The notes under the pieces are model-generated. The model was not told the DNA's origin. It did no database searches and saw only the letters and a program-made list of their open reading frames with translations. The translations under genes and the position numbers were made by a program. Below are positions 1 to 6,860 of a DNA stretch of 19,875 bases, piece by piece (within the stretch, counting starts at the first letter, position 1; each line of letters starts with the position of its first letter). Source of the DNA: a bacterium UBP15_UBA6099 (GTDB lineage Bacteria; UBP15; UBA6099); the NCBI GenBank assembly GCA_002435745.1, contig DIWT01000019.1, positions 1 to 19,875 on the forward strand, written 5' to 3'.

Positions 1-270
1 CGCCCCTTCCGAAAAAAACTCTTGGCTCGCCAATTTTATTGAACTCCGTTCAACTCAAAATCGGCTATTTGTTTTGTAAAATGTATATTGTTGGTGAATT
101 CCCATCTAGATCGCTTTAAATGCAATTAATCAAGTTTTTCAAGCTCAAGTATTTTCATGGGGAATACGGCTGCTTCACAAATGCCGTCACGCATCGCGCC
201 GCTACACAGAAATCAACATCTACGGTTTCGTCGCCTGCTCGCCGCGCATACGAGTAATATTTTTCCTCTT
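1..270. other. AT-rich non-coding stretch at window edge
   Basis: I find no convincing gene here. The stretch lies downstream of the minus-strand retropepsin gene. A short inverted repeat, TTGAAC-tcc-GTTCAA at 39-53, is the only structure I see. It could be an operator half-site pair for a gene beyond the window, or chance. No clear terminator hairpin follows the retropepsin stop at 271. Confidence 0.5.
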
Positions 271-912
271 CTATGGATTGCTATTGCTACTATTTGTAGG
301 TTTGTCCAAGCAACACTTCTTGTGTTTCTTTCCACTCCCACACGGACAAGGCTGGTTTCTCGTGGCATCTGGATAAATCCTAGGTCTTGCTTGAGGTTGC
401 GTAGGCCCCAATGGGGTCTTCGATTTTGAGTCGCTTGATGAGAGATTTAAGCGATCAATGTCTAACCATCCTTCGGATGGACACCTAAATGCAAAATCAG
501 TTTTTCCTGCTTTGTTGGTAATTGAAAAATCGCCAAGTCCGATAATATCCATACCGATTAACATATCGGCGCCGGGCAAAACACATTCGCTCACTTTTAC
601 AGAAATAACTTCAATTCTCCCCATCAATAACAAATTCACATAATAAACATAGCTGTTCATTTCTCCACCAGCAGTTTGCGTTCTTATCATGCCGATGGGT
701 TTTAAGGCACATTCATCAACAATCCTACGTGTGATAACTGAGTTGGTCGCCCCTGTGTCCCAAATACCACTATATTGCTTATAAGGCAACCTGTTTTCTT
801 TTGATTTGGGATTAAATGCAGGCGCTATTCCTATTGGGGTTTTTAATTCCCGGGCAATGCCGTTATATTCAAAACGTCCAATGACTGAATGTACTTTCCC
901 TGTTTTGTCCAT
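271..912 (-). CDS. Retropepsin-like aspartic protease with C-terminal SEC-C zinc motif
   Basis: This 213-residue protein carries the hallmark of a retroviral-type (clan AA) aspartic protease: WDTGATNSVI at residues 51-60, where D52-T53-G54 is the catalytic triplet. A later hydrophobic-hydrophobic-glycine segment, LIGMDIIG at 118-125, corresponds to the second conserved element of the fold. Single-domain enzymes of this type work as homodimers. After a Ser/Pro-rich linker (about 158-186) the tail has a SEC-C motif, CPCGSGKKHKKCC at 189-201, the zinc-binding module also found at the end of SecA. There is no signal peptide, so it is probably cytoplasmic. It starts 15 bases after the DUF5678-like gene and is probably co-transcribed with it. 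GGA six bases before the ATG is a weak ribosome site. The region is AT-richer than the rest of the window, suggesting transfer. The substrate is unknown. Confidence 0.85.
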   Translation of the reverse strand: MDKTGKVHSVIGRFEYNGIARELKTPIGIAPAFNPKSKENRLPYKQYSGIWDTGATNSVITRRIVDECALKPIGMIRTQTAGGEMNSYVYYVNLLLMGRIEVISVKVSECVLPGADMLIGMDIIGLGDFSITNKAGKTDFAFRCPSEGWLDIDRLNLSSSDSKSKTPLGPTQPQARPRIYPDATRNQPCPCGSGKKHKKCCLDKPTNSSNSNP

Positions 913-927
913 TTCTGTCCATTCAAG

Positions 928-1173
928 TTAGACCAAACATACTCTAGAATGAAAAATTTGTGTGTAGTCAAGATCCCCGGGTGAGCATTTCTGCACTAAA
1001 AAACTACCTAGTTCATGTTTTTCAGTTGTTGTCTCTATCGCATCTTTTTCCGAATCATATACCCCTATTACTTGTTGCTCTTTTATAACTAAGATCTTTC
1101 CGGTGTACTTCTCAACAAGCGATTCCTGATTTTTGAGATAATAATCAAATTCTTTTTTTAGATCTGCTTCCAT
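928..1173 (-). CDS. Small DUF5678-like protein
   Basis: This 81-residue acidic protein matches my recollection of the DUF5678 family: an N-terminal helix (MEADLKKEFDYYLKNQ), then KYTGKILVIKEQQVIGVYDS, then a helix ending HELGSFLVQKCSPG and a conserved-looking end, YTQIFHSRV. The middle segment reads as beta strands. No function is established for the family that I can name. The start is supported by AAGGTGG about eight bases upstream, and a good promoter-like sequence lies just before that. It is the first gene of a two-gene unit with the retropepsin-like protease. I recall small proteins of this type beside aspartyl proteases in other genomes, so a functional link (substrate, inhibitor or partner) is plausible but inferred. 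Confidence 0.75.
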   Translation of the reverse strand: MEADLKKEFDYYLKNQESLVEKYTGKILVIKEQQVIGVYDSEKDAIETTTEKHELGSFLVQKCSPGDLDYTQIFHSRVCLV

Positions 1174-1452
1174 GTTTTCTCACCACCTTACATTGTAATA
1201 ATAGTTTACATAATACTCATCGTCAAGATTCCAGTTTTCTTCGGTTTTCTTGAATCTGATATTCTCCATATCATATTTTCTGAATCAACCAACACCTGAC
1301 ATTCCGAAACACATTTCCCGTTGCGGGCTAGAATGCTTGTAAGCCTTTTTCTGTGCAAATTATATCAGAATCTTGTCTCAAACGCACAATCAAGCTAGAA
1401 ATATCCCTAGACGAACTTGCTAGATGGCTTCTATTTGTTTTTTTGATATCAT
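1174..1452. other. Intergenic spacer, AT-rich
   Basis: It separates the lipoprotein gene ending at 1453 from the DUF5678 gene; both are read leftwards. Apart from the promoter candidate near 1200 I see no gene. No clean terminator is visible after the lipoprotein gene. Confidence 0.5.
1198..1226 (-). promoter_or_regulatory. Sigma-70-type promoter candidate for the DUF5678/retropepsin unit
   Basis: On the minus strand TTGACG (1226-1221) and TATTAT (1203-1198) are separated by exactly 17 bases. Transcription would start about 15-20 bases before the ATG at 1173, leaving room for the AAGGTGG ribosome site. The match to the -35/-10 consensus is good, but the region is AT-rich, so chance is possible. 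Confidence 0.5.
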
Positions 1453-2067
1453 TCATTCCGATTCAACGGCAAAGGGGTTCGTGCGGCCCTTCACGTAAAC
1501 GATGTCTTTCACGCCCTCGCCGGGAAGACAATCCTTGTCCTGCCACATGAAAGAACTCATCCGTTCCGAAATTTCCTCTTTCTTATCTTCGATGACGGCC
1601 TTGTCGGCATCGGGGTCAAATATCTCCCATCTCAGCGGATCAATAATGGTGATGTCGCCATAAAAAAGCGCCGCGTGTTTCCTCATGTACGATTTTGCTT
1701 TTTCTTTATCGCCCATCAGGCAGTGCGCTCGCGCGTATCCGATATACGCATACCCCAGCATCGTGGATTTCTCCCTCAAAACCTTTCCACCGGCGAAAAC
1801 ATGCCCGGCCGCGCCCTCGGCATATTCCTCCAGTTCCCGCGCTTTCAGCAATCCATACTCGGGATTCTTTTCGCCTCCTATATATGATTCCGTCGCAAGG
1901 GTTAAAAACACGCTAAAAACTTCTTTGTCCTCTTTCGTAAAACCCTGCGTTTCGAGATTCCTGCCGAACTCTTCGTTGAACCGTTTCTTCGCGCCCTTGC
2001 TCAGAATGCAGCCTGTCAGAAACAAAGATGAGATAAGACAAAGACAGATCGCGACAAGTCTTTTCAT
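1453..2067 (-). CDS. Putative lipoprotein of unknown function
   Basis: This 204-residue protein begins MKRLVAICLCLISSLFLTGC: a basic n-region, a hydrophobic core and a lipobox (LTGC) whose C20 would be lipidated, so it should be membrane-anchored in the envelope. The rest is mostly helical, with an alanine- and tyrosine-rich middle (AYIGYARAHCLMGDKEKAK) that resembles one TPR-like helical hairpin. AAGGAG lies about ten bases before the ATG and supports the start. It is the last gene of a leftward cluster of small envelope proteins and follows another lipoprotein of similar size. I do not recognise a named family. Confidence 0.75.
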   Translation of the reverse strand: MKRLVAICLCLISSLFLTGCILSKGAKKRFNEEFGRNLETQGFTKEDKEVFSVFLTLATESYIGGEKNPEYGLLKARELEEYAEGAAGHVFAGGKVLREKSTMLGYAYIGYARAHCLMGDKEKAKSYMRKHAALFYGDITIIDPLRWEIFDPDADKAVIEDKKEEISERMSSFMWQDKDCLPGEGVKDIVYVKGRTNPFAVESE

Positions 2068-2160
2068 GAGTTCGCCGCTCCTTTTTCAAAATTCAACGCT
2101 CTTTGACGGCGCAAACATTAACCGCATCCGCGCGGTGAAACGTCTCTGTCGCGCCCCGTC

Positions 2161-2805
2161 TTATAGACGATTTCCTTTTATAATCCGCTTCGCTTCCGCC
2201 GAATCGCCGGTTCGATACTCGTCGGATTCCGAACAGAAAGGCAGAAAATCCTCTCCGCCTGTTCTTCGTTTCCATTCCCATTCTTTTCGCGGCGAACTGT
2301 CTATGTAGGACAGGTCTGAAAACATCAACGTCATCATTTTTGCGGTTTCGTCCGGATCGTCCCGCCCGACAGCCGCGCTGTCTGCCCTCGACATCCATCT
2401 TCTAGACCATATCTCTTCGGCGCCGCGGCGATGATTGGCCGCTTCGGCGGTGTTTCCTGTCTTTTCCATCAAGAACATTGCCCACCGTTCCGCTATGAAT
2501 TCGAGCGCGTCCGGGGGCATACAGTCTAGGGTTTCTGCGGTTGCGCCTCCGCTCCCGCTTCTCTCCCTGACCACGGGAACTTCTTCCAGCATTCTCTTTA
2601 TCATGAGCATCGCGTCTTCGCTCTCGTTTTCTTCAAAAACGCTCCTTGCCATTCCCATCAGAATCCGAGAATATGTTCCCGGACTGTCACTTTTCAGTTG
2701 CCGAGTGAAAGCGTCGAATTCTTCCTCCTTAAAACAACCCGGCAAGCATAACAGCGCAGTTGCGGCAACCGTCATTAGAACCGCCTTCATGAAAGCTGAT
2801 TTCAT
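2161..2805 (-). CDS. Putative lipoprotein of unknown function
   Basis: This 214-residue protein starts with a lipoprotein signal peptide ending LLCLPGC, with C24 the lipidated cysteine. The start at 2805 is preferred over an internal Met at residue 6 because GGAGG lies a proper distance upstream (GGAGGCGAAAAATG). The mature part is helical, acidic and rich in Met and Glu, with stretches such as EDAMLMIKRMLEEVP and an Ala/Arg-rich segment near 125-145. Its size, lipidation and helical make-up resemble the lipoprotein downstream, and the two might be distant paralogues, but I cannot align them convincingly. It belongs to the leftward envelope cluster; function unknown. Confidence 0.72.
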   Translation of the reverse strand: MKSAFMKAVLMTVAATALLCLPGCFKEEEFDAFTRQLKSDSPGTYSRILMGMARSVFEENESEDAMLMIKRMLEEVPVVRERSGSGGATAETLDCMPPDALEFIAERWAMFLMEKTGNTAEAANHRRGAEEIWSRRWMSRADSAAVGRDDPDETAKMMTLMFSDLSYIDSSPRKEWEWKRRTGGEDFLPFCSESDEYRTGDSAEAKRIIKGNRL

Positions 2806-2872
2806 TTTTCGCCTCCGGTCGTTTTTCTATAAAAGCGGCGTCAAGGCATGAAGCGCGAAGCAAGAGATGTTT

Positions 2873-3391
2873 TTACTCGGAAAGCTTTTTGAAAAACACT
2901 TTCCTGCCCTCTTCCCTGAATTCCATGTATTTCATGAGGCAACCTTTGATGTGTTCTTTGTCGCGAGGCTTTTTCATGGCGTTCTGAGCGATCATGTTCA
3001 TGGCGTAGTACGCGGCGAACTCCATCTCTCCGTAACACCCCGGTTCAAAGTCGCCTATTCTTTTTTCAAACGCCGCCGCCGCTTTCAACTGCCAAACAGG
3101 AGCAATCCACGCTTTGCCGGCCTGACACGATTTGTTTTTGCCGGAGACAACCTCGGCTCCGGCTTTAACGACATTTTTAATCTTCTCCGCCACGCCGCCG
3201 CTCTTGGCATAATCGCTCTCACAGCAAATATGCCGCTCGGCGGTCCGCTCTCTCAGAAATGAATCTGTACGACCCGACGCTCGGCCTCCAATGCGGCGCT
3301 GAATAGCTTTTTGCTTTGGATTTGCTAACAAAAGCGCGCTGTTCGGAACAATCCCGCTGCGACGGCTCCTCCCAAACGAGCCGAGACCCAA
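2873..3391 (-). CDS. Hypothetical soluble protein, 5' end uncertain
   Basis: The C-terminal 110 or so residues look genuinely coding: an amphipathic lysine/alanine-rich opening (VAEKIKNVVKAGAEVV), a CysxxGKAW segment, an AAYYAMNMIAQNAMKK helix and a basic end, GRKVFFKKLSE. The start is unclear. The only early ATG (3391) forces a 67-base out-of-frame overlap with the upstream membrane-protein gene, and residues 1-45 from there look like non-coding translation. A GTG at 3193 would give about 107 residues with only a weak ribosome site. Either an alternative start is used or the 5' end has decayed. No signal peptide is visible in either version. It sits between membrane-protein and lipoprotein genes of the same leftward cluster; family not recognised. 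Confidence 0.5.
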   Translation of the reverse strand: MGLGSFGRSRRSGIVPNSALLLANPKQKAIQRRIGGRASGRTDSFLRERTAERHICCESDYAKSGGVAEKIKNVVKAGAEVVSGKNKSCQAGKAWIAPVWQLKAAAAFEKRIGDFEPGCYGEMEFAAYYAMNMIAQNAMKKPRDKEHIKGCLMKYMEFREEGRKVFFKKLSE

Positions 3392-3837
3392 ATCATCAGA
3401 GCAGGCATGATTCCGACAACAAGAAGAATTCCGGGCAGATATCCGATCGGATTGTTCCCGCCAACGAACGGAACTCGCAACAACGGAGAAAACGCGAGCA
3501 TTGCAAATCCGAACAGAAAAGCGGATGGAGAAACTATGACAACCGAGAGAATAGCGCCCGGCAGACGTCCCGCTTCTCCTTTTTGATTTTTCCGCGCCGC
3601 AGAGATAAAAGCGCGCGTCGTCAATATCCCTATCGCCGCTCCGGCCATCATCGTCAGCGGCGGCCCCGCAAGCAGCATGGCCGCTCCTTCAGCGGTCAAA
3701 CGCATCGCTCCGTATTTCCACATTAGAAACTCCGTCCACCAGCCTGTCGCCCACGCGCCGTACGGAAAAAACGCAAGCGCTACGACCAAGACCGCGAAAA
3801 CCTCTTTGCCGCTTTTCTCTCTTTTGACATCCGTCAT
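3325..3837 (-). CDS. Multi-pass membrane protein of unknown function
   Basis: This 170-residue, very hydrophobic protein has about four predicted membrane segments (roughly residues 14-32, 50-70, 88-112 and 125-155) rich in Ala, Gly, Leu and Val. I start it at the ATG at 3837, MTDVKREKSGKEV, because that ATG overlaps the TGA of the upstream gene as ATGA, a classic sign of translational coupling. A longer in-frame start at 3888 would overlap that gene more and adds a non-membrane, Arg/Gly-rich leader. Basic residues before the first span suggest a cytoplasmic N-terminus. No transporter or enzyme motif is evident. Confidence 0.68.
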   Translation of the reverse strand: MTDVKREKSGKEVFAVLVVALAFFPYGAWATGWWTEFLMWKYGAMRLTAEGAAMLLAGPPLTMMAGAAIGILTTRAFISAARKNQKGEAGRLPGAILSVVIVSPSAFLFGFAMLAFSPLLRVPFVGGNNPIGYLPGILLVVGIMPALMIWVSARLGGAVAAGLFRTARFC

Positions 3838-4421
3838 GGCGTTTCCCTTTCGACAGCGCCCGGAAGCGTTCCTTTCCGTTCCCGCCATTTACTAACTTTT
3901 TTCATCACACATTCGTTAAAGTAATACGAGGCCGGGCGTTGGGACGCGCCATACTCAACCATGTCCGCTCCGCCTCCAAGTTCTTCTCCCGGCTCGCAGA
4001 CCCAACCGATCAACCCGTCGACATCGGAATGCTTCGCCGCGCAGCAACTAAAACGCGTCCCTACAGCCGTGGAAAGAGCGTTCGCTAGATGCGTCCTGCT
4101 CATTTCTCCTGTTTCCTCAGACAGAATTCCCTGTATTATCATAGAAAGGCGAGGCTCGTCGCTCAAAGGATATCGTTCGCCCATCCTAATCAGATTTCCG
4201 GTCAAGTCATATTGAGCGTCTCTGTAATCGCGAACCGAGCGAATCATTCTTTCGGCGTCCTTATGTCCGCCGAATACTCTTATGACTGTCGCAGGGACGC
4301 GCCCCATTCTTCCTTCTGTCACGTCTATGACGAGAAATGAGGACACAACGAGAAGCTTCAACGAAAGAAGAGTTGCCACCGGCAATCCCGCAAGAAGAAA
4401 AACTATCTCGCTCCGCTTCAT
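3834..4421 (-). CDS. Single-span membrane-anchored protein of unknown function
   Basis: This 195-residue protein starts MKRSEIVFLLAGLPVATLLS, a basic start and one long hydrophobic segment (about 5-30) that may be a signal anchor. The remainder is soluble, with cysteines in a FSCCAAKHSD segment (CC), a later WVCEPGEELGGG and a Cys near YFNECVMKK, so disulphides or metal binding outside the membrane are conceivable. The start at 4421 is chosen over an in-frame ATG at 4475 because AGAGG sits five bases before it. It is the first gene of the leftward envelope cluster and its TGA overlaps the next ATG. I do not recognise the family. Confidence 0.68.
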   Translation of the reverse strand: MKRSEIVFLLAGLPVATLLSLKLLVVSSFLVIDVTEGRMGRVPATVIRVFGGHKDAERMIRSVRDYRDAQYDLTGNLIRMGERYPLSDEPRLSMIIQGILSEETGEMSRTHLANALSTAVGTRFSCCAAKHSDVDGLIGWVCEPGEELGGGADMVEYGASQRPASYYFNECVMKKVSKWRERKGTLPGAVERETP

Positions 4422-4426
4422 TCTTT

Positions 4427-4431
4427 CCTCT
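4427..4431 (-). promoter_or_regulatory. Ribosome binding site deciding the start at 4421
   Basis: AGAGG followed by AAAGA and then ATG on the minus strand. This favours the internal Met of the longer open frame and restores a clean N-terminal hydrophobic anchor. Confidence 0.55.
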
Positions 4432-4478
4432 TTTCTCCATTCCGGCAGCTTTGAAATTATTCCGCGATGAAACAATCT

Positions 4479-6494
4479 TTAAAGCGGCCAACCCCAAGAA
4501 AATGCGACGGCTGTACTGTGCCAGCTTATTGCCGGGCCCCAAACCCTTATTATTCCCGAATAGTCTCTTGTTACACTGACCCTTAATGGAAACCCGGCAG
4601 TTTTTATGACTCCTGAAGAATATATTTCTTTATGATTATTTATTGCGAACCTTTGCCCTGCCCTTATCACAATCCCATCCGCATCAAACAAATTCATGCT
4701 TGAATCTGCGCCATTTGCTAAATATGTTTGAACCATTCTTTCACTTCCTTTTTTGTTTCCGACAACGCACAACACCTCTCCGCATTCATTTTGAATAATA
4801 CGCCTGCTGATATATTTCTTCACACTTTTAAGCAACCCATACTCATCCTGATGATTGTTCTTCTCAGGCTTATTATAACGAGCTCGCGCATTGTCACAAG
4901 GATACGGATCAGAATAATTGTTGCTCTCGCGCAACCTGCTTGGGTCGCCGTCGCCGTCCGCTGCCGGGGGCCGAACATATTCCAGAGCGGCGAGGGCGGC
5001 GCGGGAGTAGTCGGACGCGTCGTCGTAGTCCAGCCCGCGCGCGGCGCAGTAGCTTTTTATCAGCTCTTCGGGGTCGTCCCCCGCCCCGCCGGCCTCGCCG
5101 CCCCCGCTTCCGCCTTCTCTCCCGTACTCGCTCATCGCGGGATGTTCGCTGAGAGCGGACACAAATCCTCTGAACCCTGCCGCAAGCCCGGACTCGTCTC
5201 CGGCCGCTCTCGCGTAGTCCGACGCCGCCGACGCGTCTCCGTCCAGTATCGCCAACAGGTCTATCACGAGGCCCCTGAACGCGGGCGGAATTCTGCCCGC
5301 GTTGCGGGACACGAACTGGCGGCGGGCGCGCTCGCGAACCGCGGCCTCCCGCATCCTGTGCTCGTCGAGCCGTTCGCGGGCCTCGCGCAGGTTTTCAAGC
5401 ACAACGTCCAGCGCCGCCGCCATCTCTTCAGATTCTGCCCGCGCTTCCTGATTTTCCTCTTCCGCCGTGTCTGCGGCTTCGTCCTCGCTCGCTATGCCTT
5501 CCGAAGGCTCCGATTCCGTTTCGTCAGCCGTCTGCGCGCCGTCCGCCGCGAGGCCGTCTTGCGCCTCGTCTCCTCCCTCATCCTCCGCCGCGTCCGTTTC
5601 CAGTTCCGGCTCTGTTGAGCCGAATTCCTCGCCGTTAGCCGCGCCGCTTGCTTCATCCTGTTCGGAAGAATCCTCTTGTGGCGCGTCGGCGTCATCAACG
5701 GCAGCGTCGGACGCTTCCACATCCGCATTGTCAAGGCCGGGCCCGTCTTCGCTTGCGGGTTCCTCGCGGCTCTCGGCTTCTGGATCGTCTTCCGGCTCCG
5801 CATCCGCATCCTGTTTTTCGGCAATGATCAGAAGCGTTTCAAGTTCGGCTATCCGCGCTTCGAGCGCCGCAATCTTTTCAATCATCTCATTTGCGGTCAT
5901 TTCGCCCTCCATATTATCGGCGTCGGGCGGAGCGGACGACACATCCGAGCCGCCGTCATCGAGGATGCCCGCCGGGCCGGATTCGTAAAGGTACGCCGCG
6001 CCGCCGCCGGGAGTTCCGTATAGCGCGCCGATATCCGCCAACGAACCGATGGCGGGCAGCGCGGCTCCGAGCAGCGCCAGCCCGGCGGCCACATGCTTGT
6101 GCGTCGAGCCTGTCGCCTCGTCGAGGTATCCGTGAAGGACTTCGAGGCTGCGCTTGCGGTATGCTCCCGCCCGGATCAGGTCGTAAACTTTTGCGGGCAC
6201 GCCGACAAGGTCGGCCAACAGCCTTCCCCCCTGCGCGCGCACGTTCCTCAGCCAACCTGCGGCGGGCAGCCCGTCCGCGCTCAACAGCGGCTGCTCGGGG
6301 TCGTGCCCCAGTTTCACCGGCGGGTCGAGCCTGCCTTCCAGCGCCCGGTGCGCCTCCGCCATATCCTTCAAATCATCTTCCGTGTATGTGACCGTCCTTC
6401 CCGCGCTGTCCGTCCATGTTCCCGCCCGGAATATCTCCACATCCTTGATTTCAAAAGTCTCGGGCGTTTTTCTTTCCTCATTCGAGTTTTCCAT
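4479..6494 (-). CDS. Phage capsid maturation protease/scaffold (Mu gpI-like), probable 3' chimera
   Basis: Residues 1-160 of this 671-residue protein resemble the head-maturation protease of Mu-like phages: PPVKLGHD (H64), GLPAAGWLRNV (75-85), RLLADLVGVPAKVYDLIRAG (91-110), then AYRKRSLEV with S116 and E118. H64 and S116 are the likely catalytic pair of this serine-protease class. A short coiled coil (EKIAALEARIAELETLL, about 202-218) and a long Asp/Glu/Ala-rich stretch follow, then a basic helical segment ending RQFVSRNAGRIPPAFRGL, the usual scaffold part. The protein should build and process a capsid. The start at 6494 has an excellent GGAGG site; the frame is open upstream but has no such site. 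The last 150 or so residues (DNA 4479-4926) are in clearly AT-richer DNA with unrelated-looking sequence. No other phage gene is present, so this is probably a relic. Confidence 0.72.
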   Translation of the reverse strand: MENSNEERKTPETFEIKDVEIFRAGTWTDSAGRTVTYTEDDLKDMAEAHRALEGRLDPPVKLGHDPEQPLLSADGLPAAGWLRNVRAQGGRLLADLVGVPAKVYDLIRAGAYRKRSLEVLHGYLDEATGSTHKHVAAGLALLGAALPAIGSLADIGALYGTPGGGAAYLYESGPAGILDDGGSDVSSAPPDADNMEGEMTANEMIEKIAALEARIAELETLLIIAEKQDADAEPEDDPEAESREEPASEDGPGLDNADVEASDAAVDDADAPQEDSSEQDEASGAANGEEFGSTEPELETDAAEDEGGDEAQDGLAADGAQTADETESEPSEGIASEDEAADTAEEENQEARAESEEMAAALDVVLENLREARERLDEHRMREAAVRERARRQFVSRNAGRIPPAFRGLVIDLLAILDGDASAASDYARAAGDESGLAAGFRGFVSALSEHPAMSEYGREGGSGGGEAGGAGDDPEELIKSYCAARGLDYDDASDYSRAALAALEYVRPPAADGDGDPSRLRESNNYSDPYPCDNARARYNKPEKNNHQDEYGLLKSVKKYISRRIIQNECGEVLCVVGNKKGSERMVQTYLANGADSSMNLFDADGIVIRAGQRFAINNHKEIYSSGVIKTAGFPLRVSVTRDYSGIIRVWGPAISWHSTAVAFSWGWPL

Positions 6495-6502
6495 CGTTTT
6501 TT

Positions 6503-6507
6503 CCTCC
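6503..6507 (-). promoter_or_regulatory. Ribosome binding site deciding the start at 6494
   Basis: GGAGG followed by eight bases and ATG. It argues against the longer frame beginning at 6674, whose extra 60 residues look non-coding. Confidence 0.65.
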
Positions 6508-6664
6508 GCGCCGTATTTTCGCTTACACCCAAAAAAGCGCTTTGAAAGGACGTTTTGAACCGCTTTGCGAGAAAAAAACTTTTCGCCGCCCCCGCTGGTC
6601 AACGCGACACACAAAATTCCTTTGCCGGCATTATGATTTCTGTCGTTTCCGAATTGCGAAACAA

Positions 6665-6707
6665 TGTTGCGCATATCATGTCGTTGTTTTTTTGGATTTG
6701 CGCAACA
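6665..6707. repeat. Spaced 9-bp inverted repeat (possible operator)
   Basis: TGTTGCGCA at 6665-6673 is matched perfectly by TGCGCAACA at 6699-6707, with 25 bases between. Its place in a divergent promoter region suggests a regulator site or a transcript hairpin. No U-tract follows on the plus strand. Confidence 0.4.
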
Positions 6708-6803
6708 GTGGCGGCATCTCGCGCGGAGCCACGCCTTTACATTGCGGCGCGCGCCTCATGTCTGAAAAATCCTTAAAACTCGCTCTTTTTCCGCCGAAGC
6801 ATC

Positions 6804-6832
6804 CTGACAAAGCCGCTTTAACGTATTAAACT
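6804..6832 (+). promoter_or_regulatory. Promoter candidate for the MFS/GH20 unit
   Basis: CTGACA (6804-6809) and TAAACT (6827-6832) are 17 bases apart. Transcription would begin near 6840. The very short leader this gives fits the downstream start codon at 6861 better than the one at 6849. Confidence 0.4.
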
Positions 6833-6860
6833 TAGAATTCAAGCGTGTATGGGGGAAGAA

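Larger units (their letters stand above)
6495..6860. other. Divergent intergenic region between phage-type protease and MFS gene
   Basis: There is no gene in this stretch of about 360 bases. It must hold the start signals for the leftward protease gene and the rightward transporter gene. It contains a spaced 9-base inverted repeat and a promoter-like sequence, listed separately. Confidence 0.5.

Noticed and set aside
39..53. TTGAAC/GTTCAA palindrome as an SOS box
   Set aside because: It lacks the CTG...CAG or GAAC-N4-GTTC arrangement of known LexA sites; too short to claim.
2093..2398. 101-residue minus-strand frame within the lipoprotein gene
   Set aside because: Out-of-frame shadow, Arg-rich, no start signal; the lipoprotein frame has a lipobox and a GGAGG site.
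4728..5618. Plus-strand 296-residue frame opposite the protease/scaffold gene
   Set aside because: Arg/Val-rich translation of the complementary strand of an acidic, GC-rich gene; no ribosome site or family likeness.
6495..6674. Longer start for the phage-type protease at 6674
   Set aside because: The added 60 residues look non-coding and have no ribosome site, while 6494 has GGAGG at ideal spacing.
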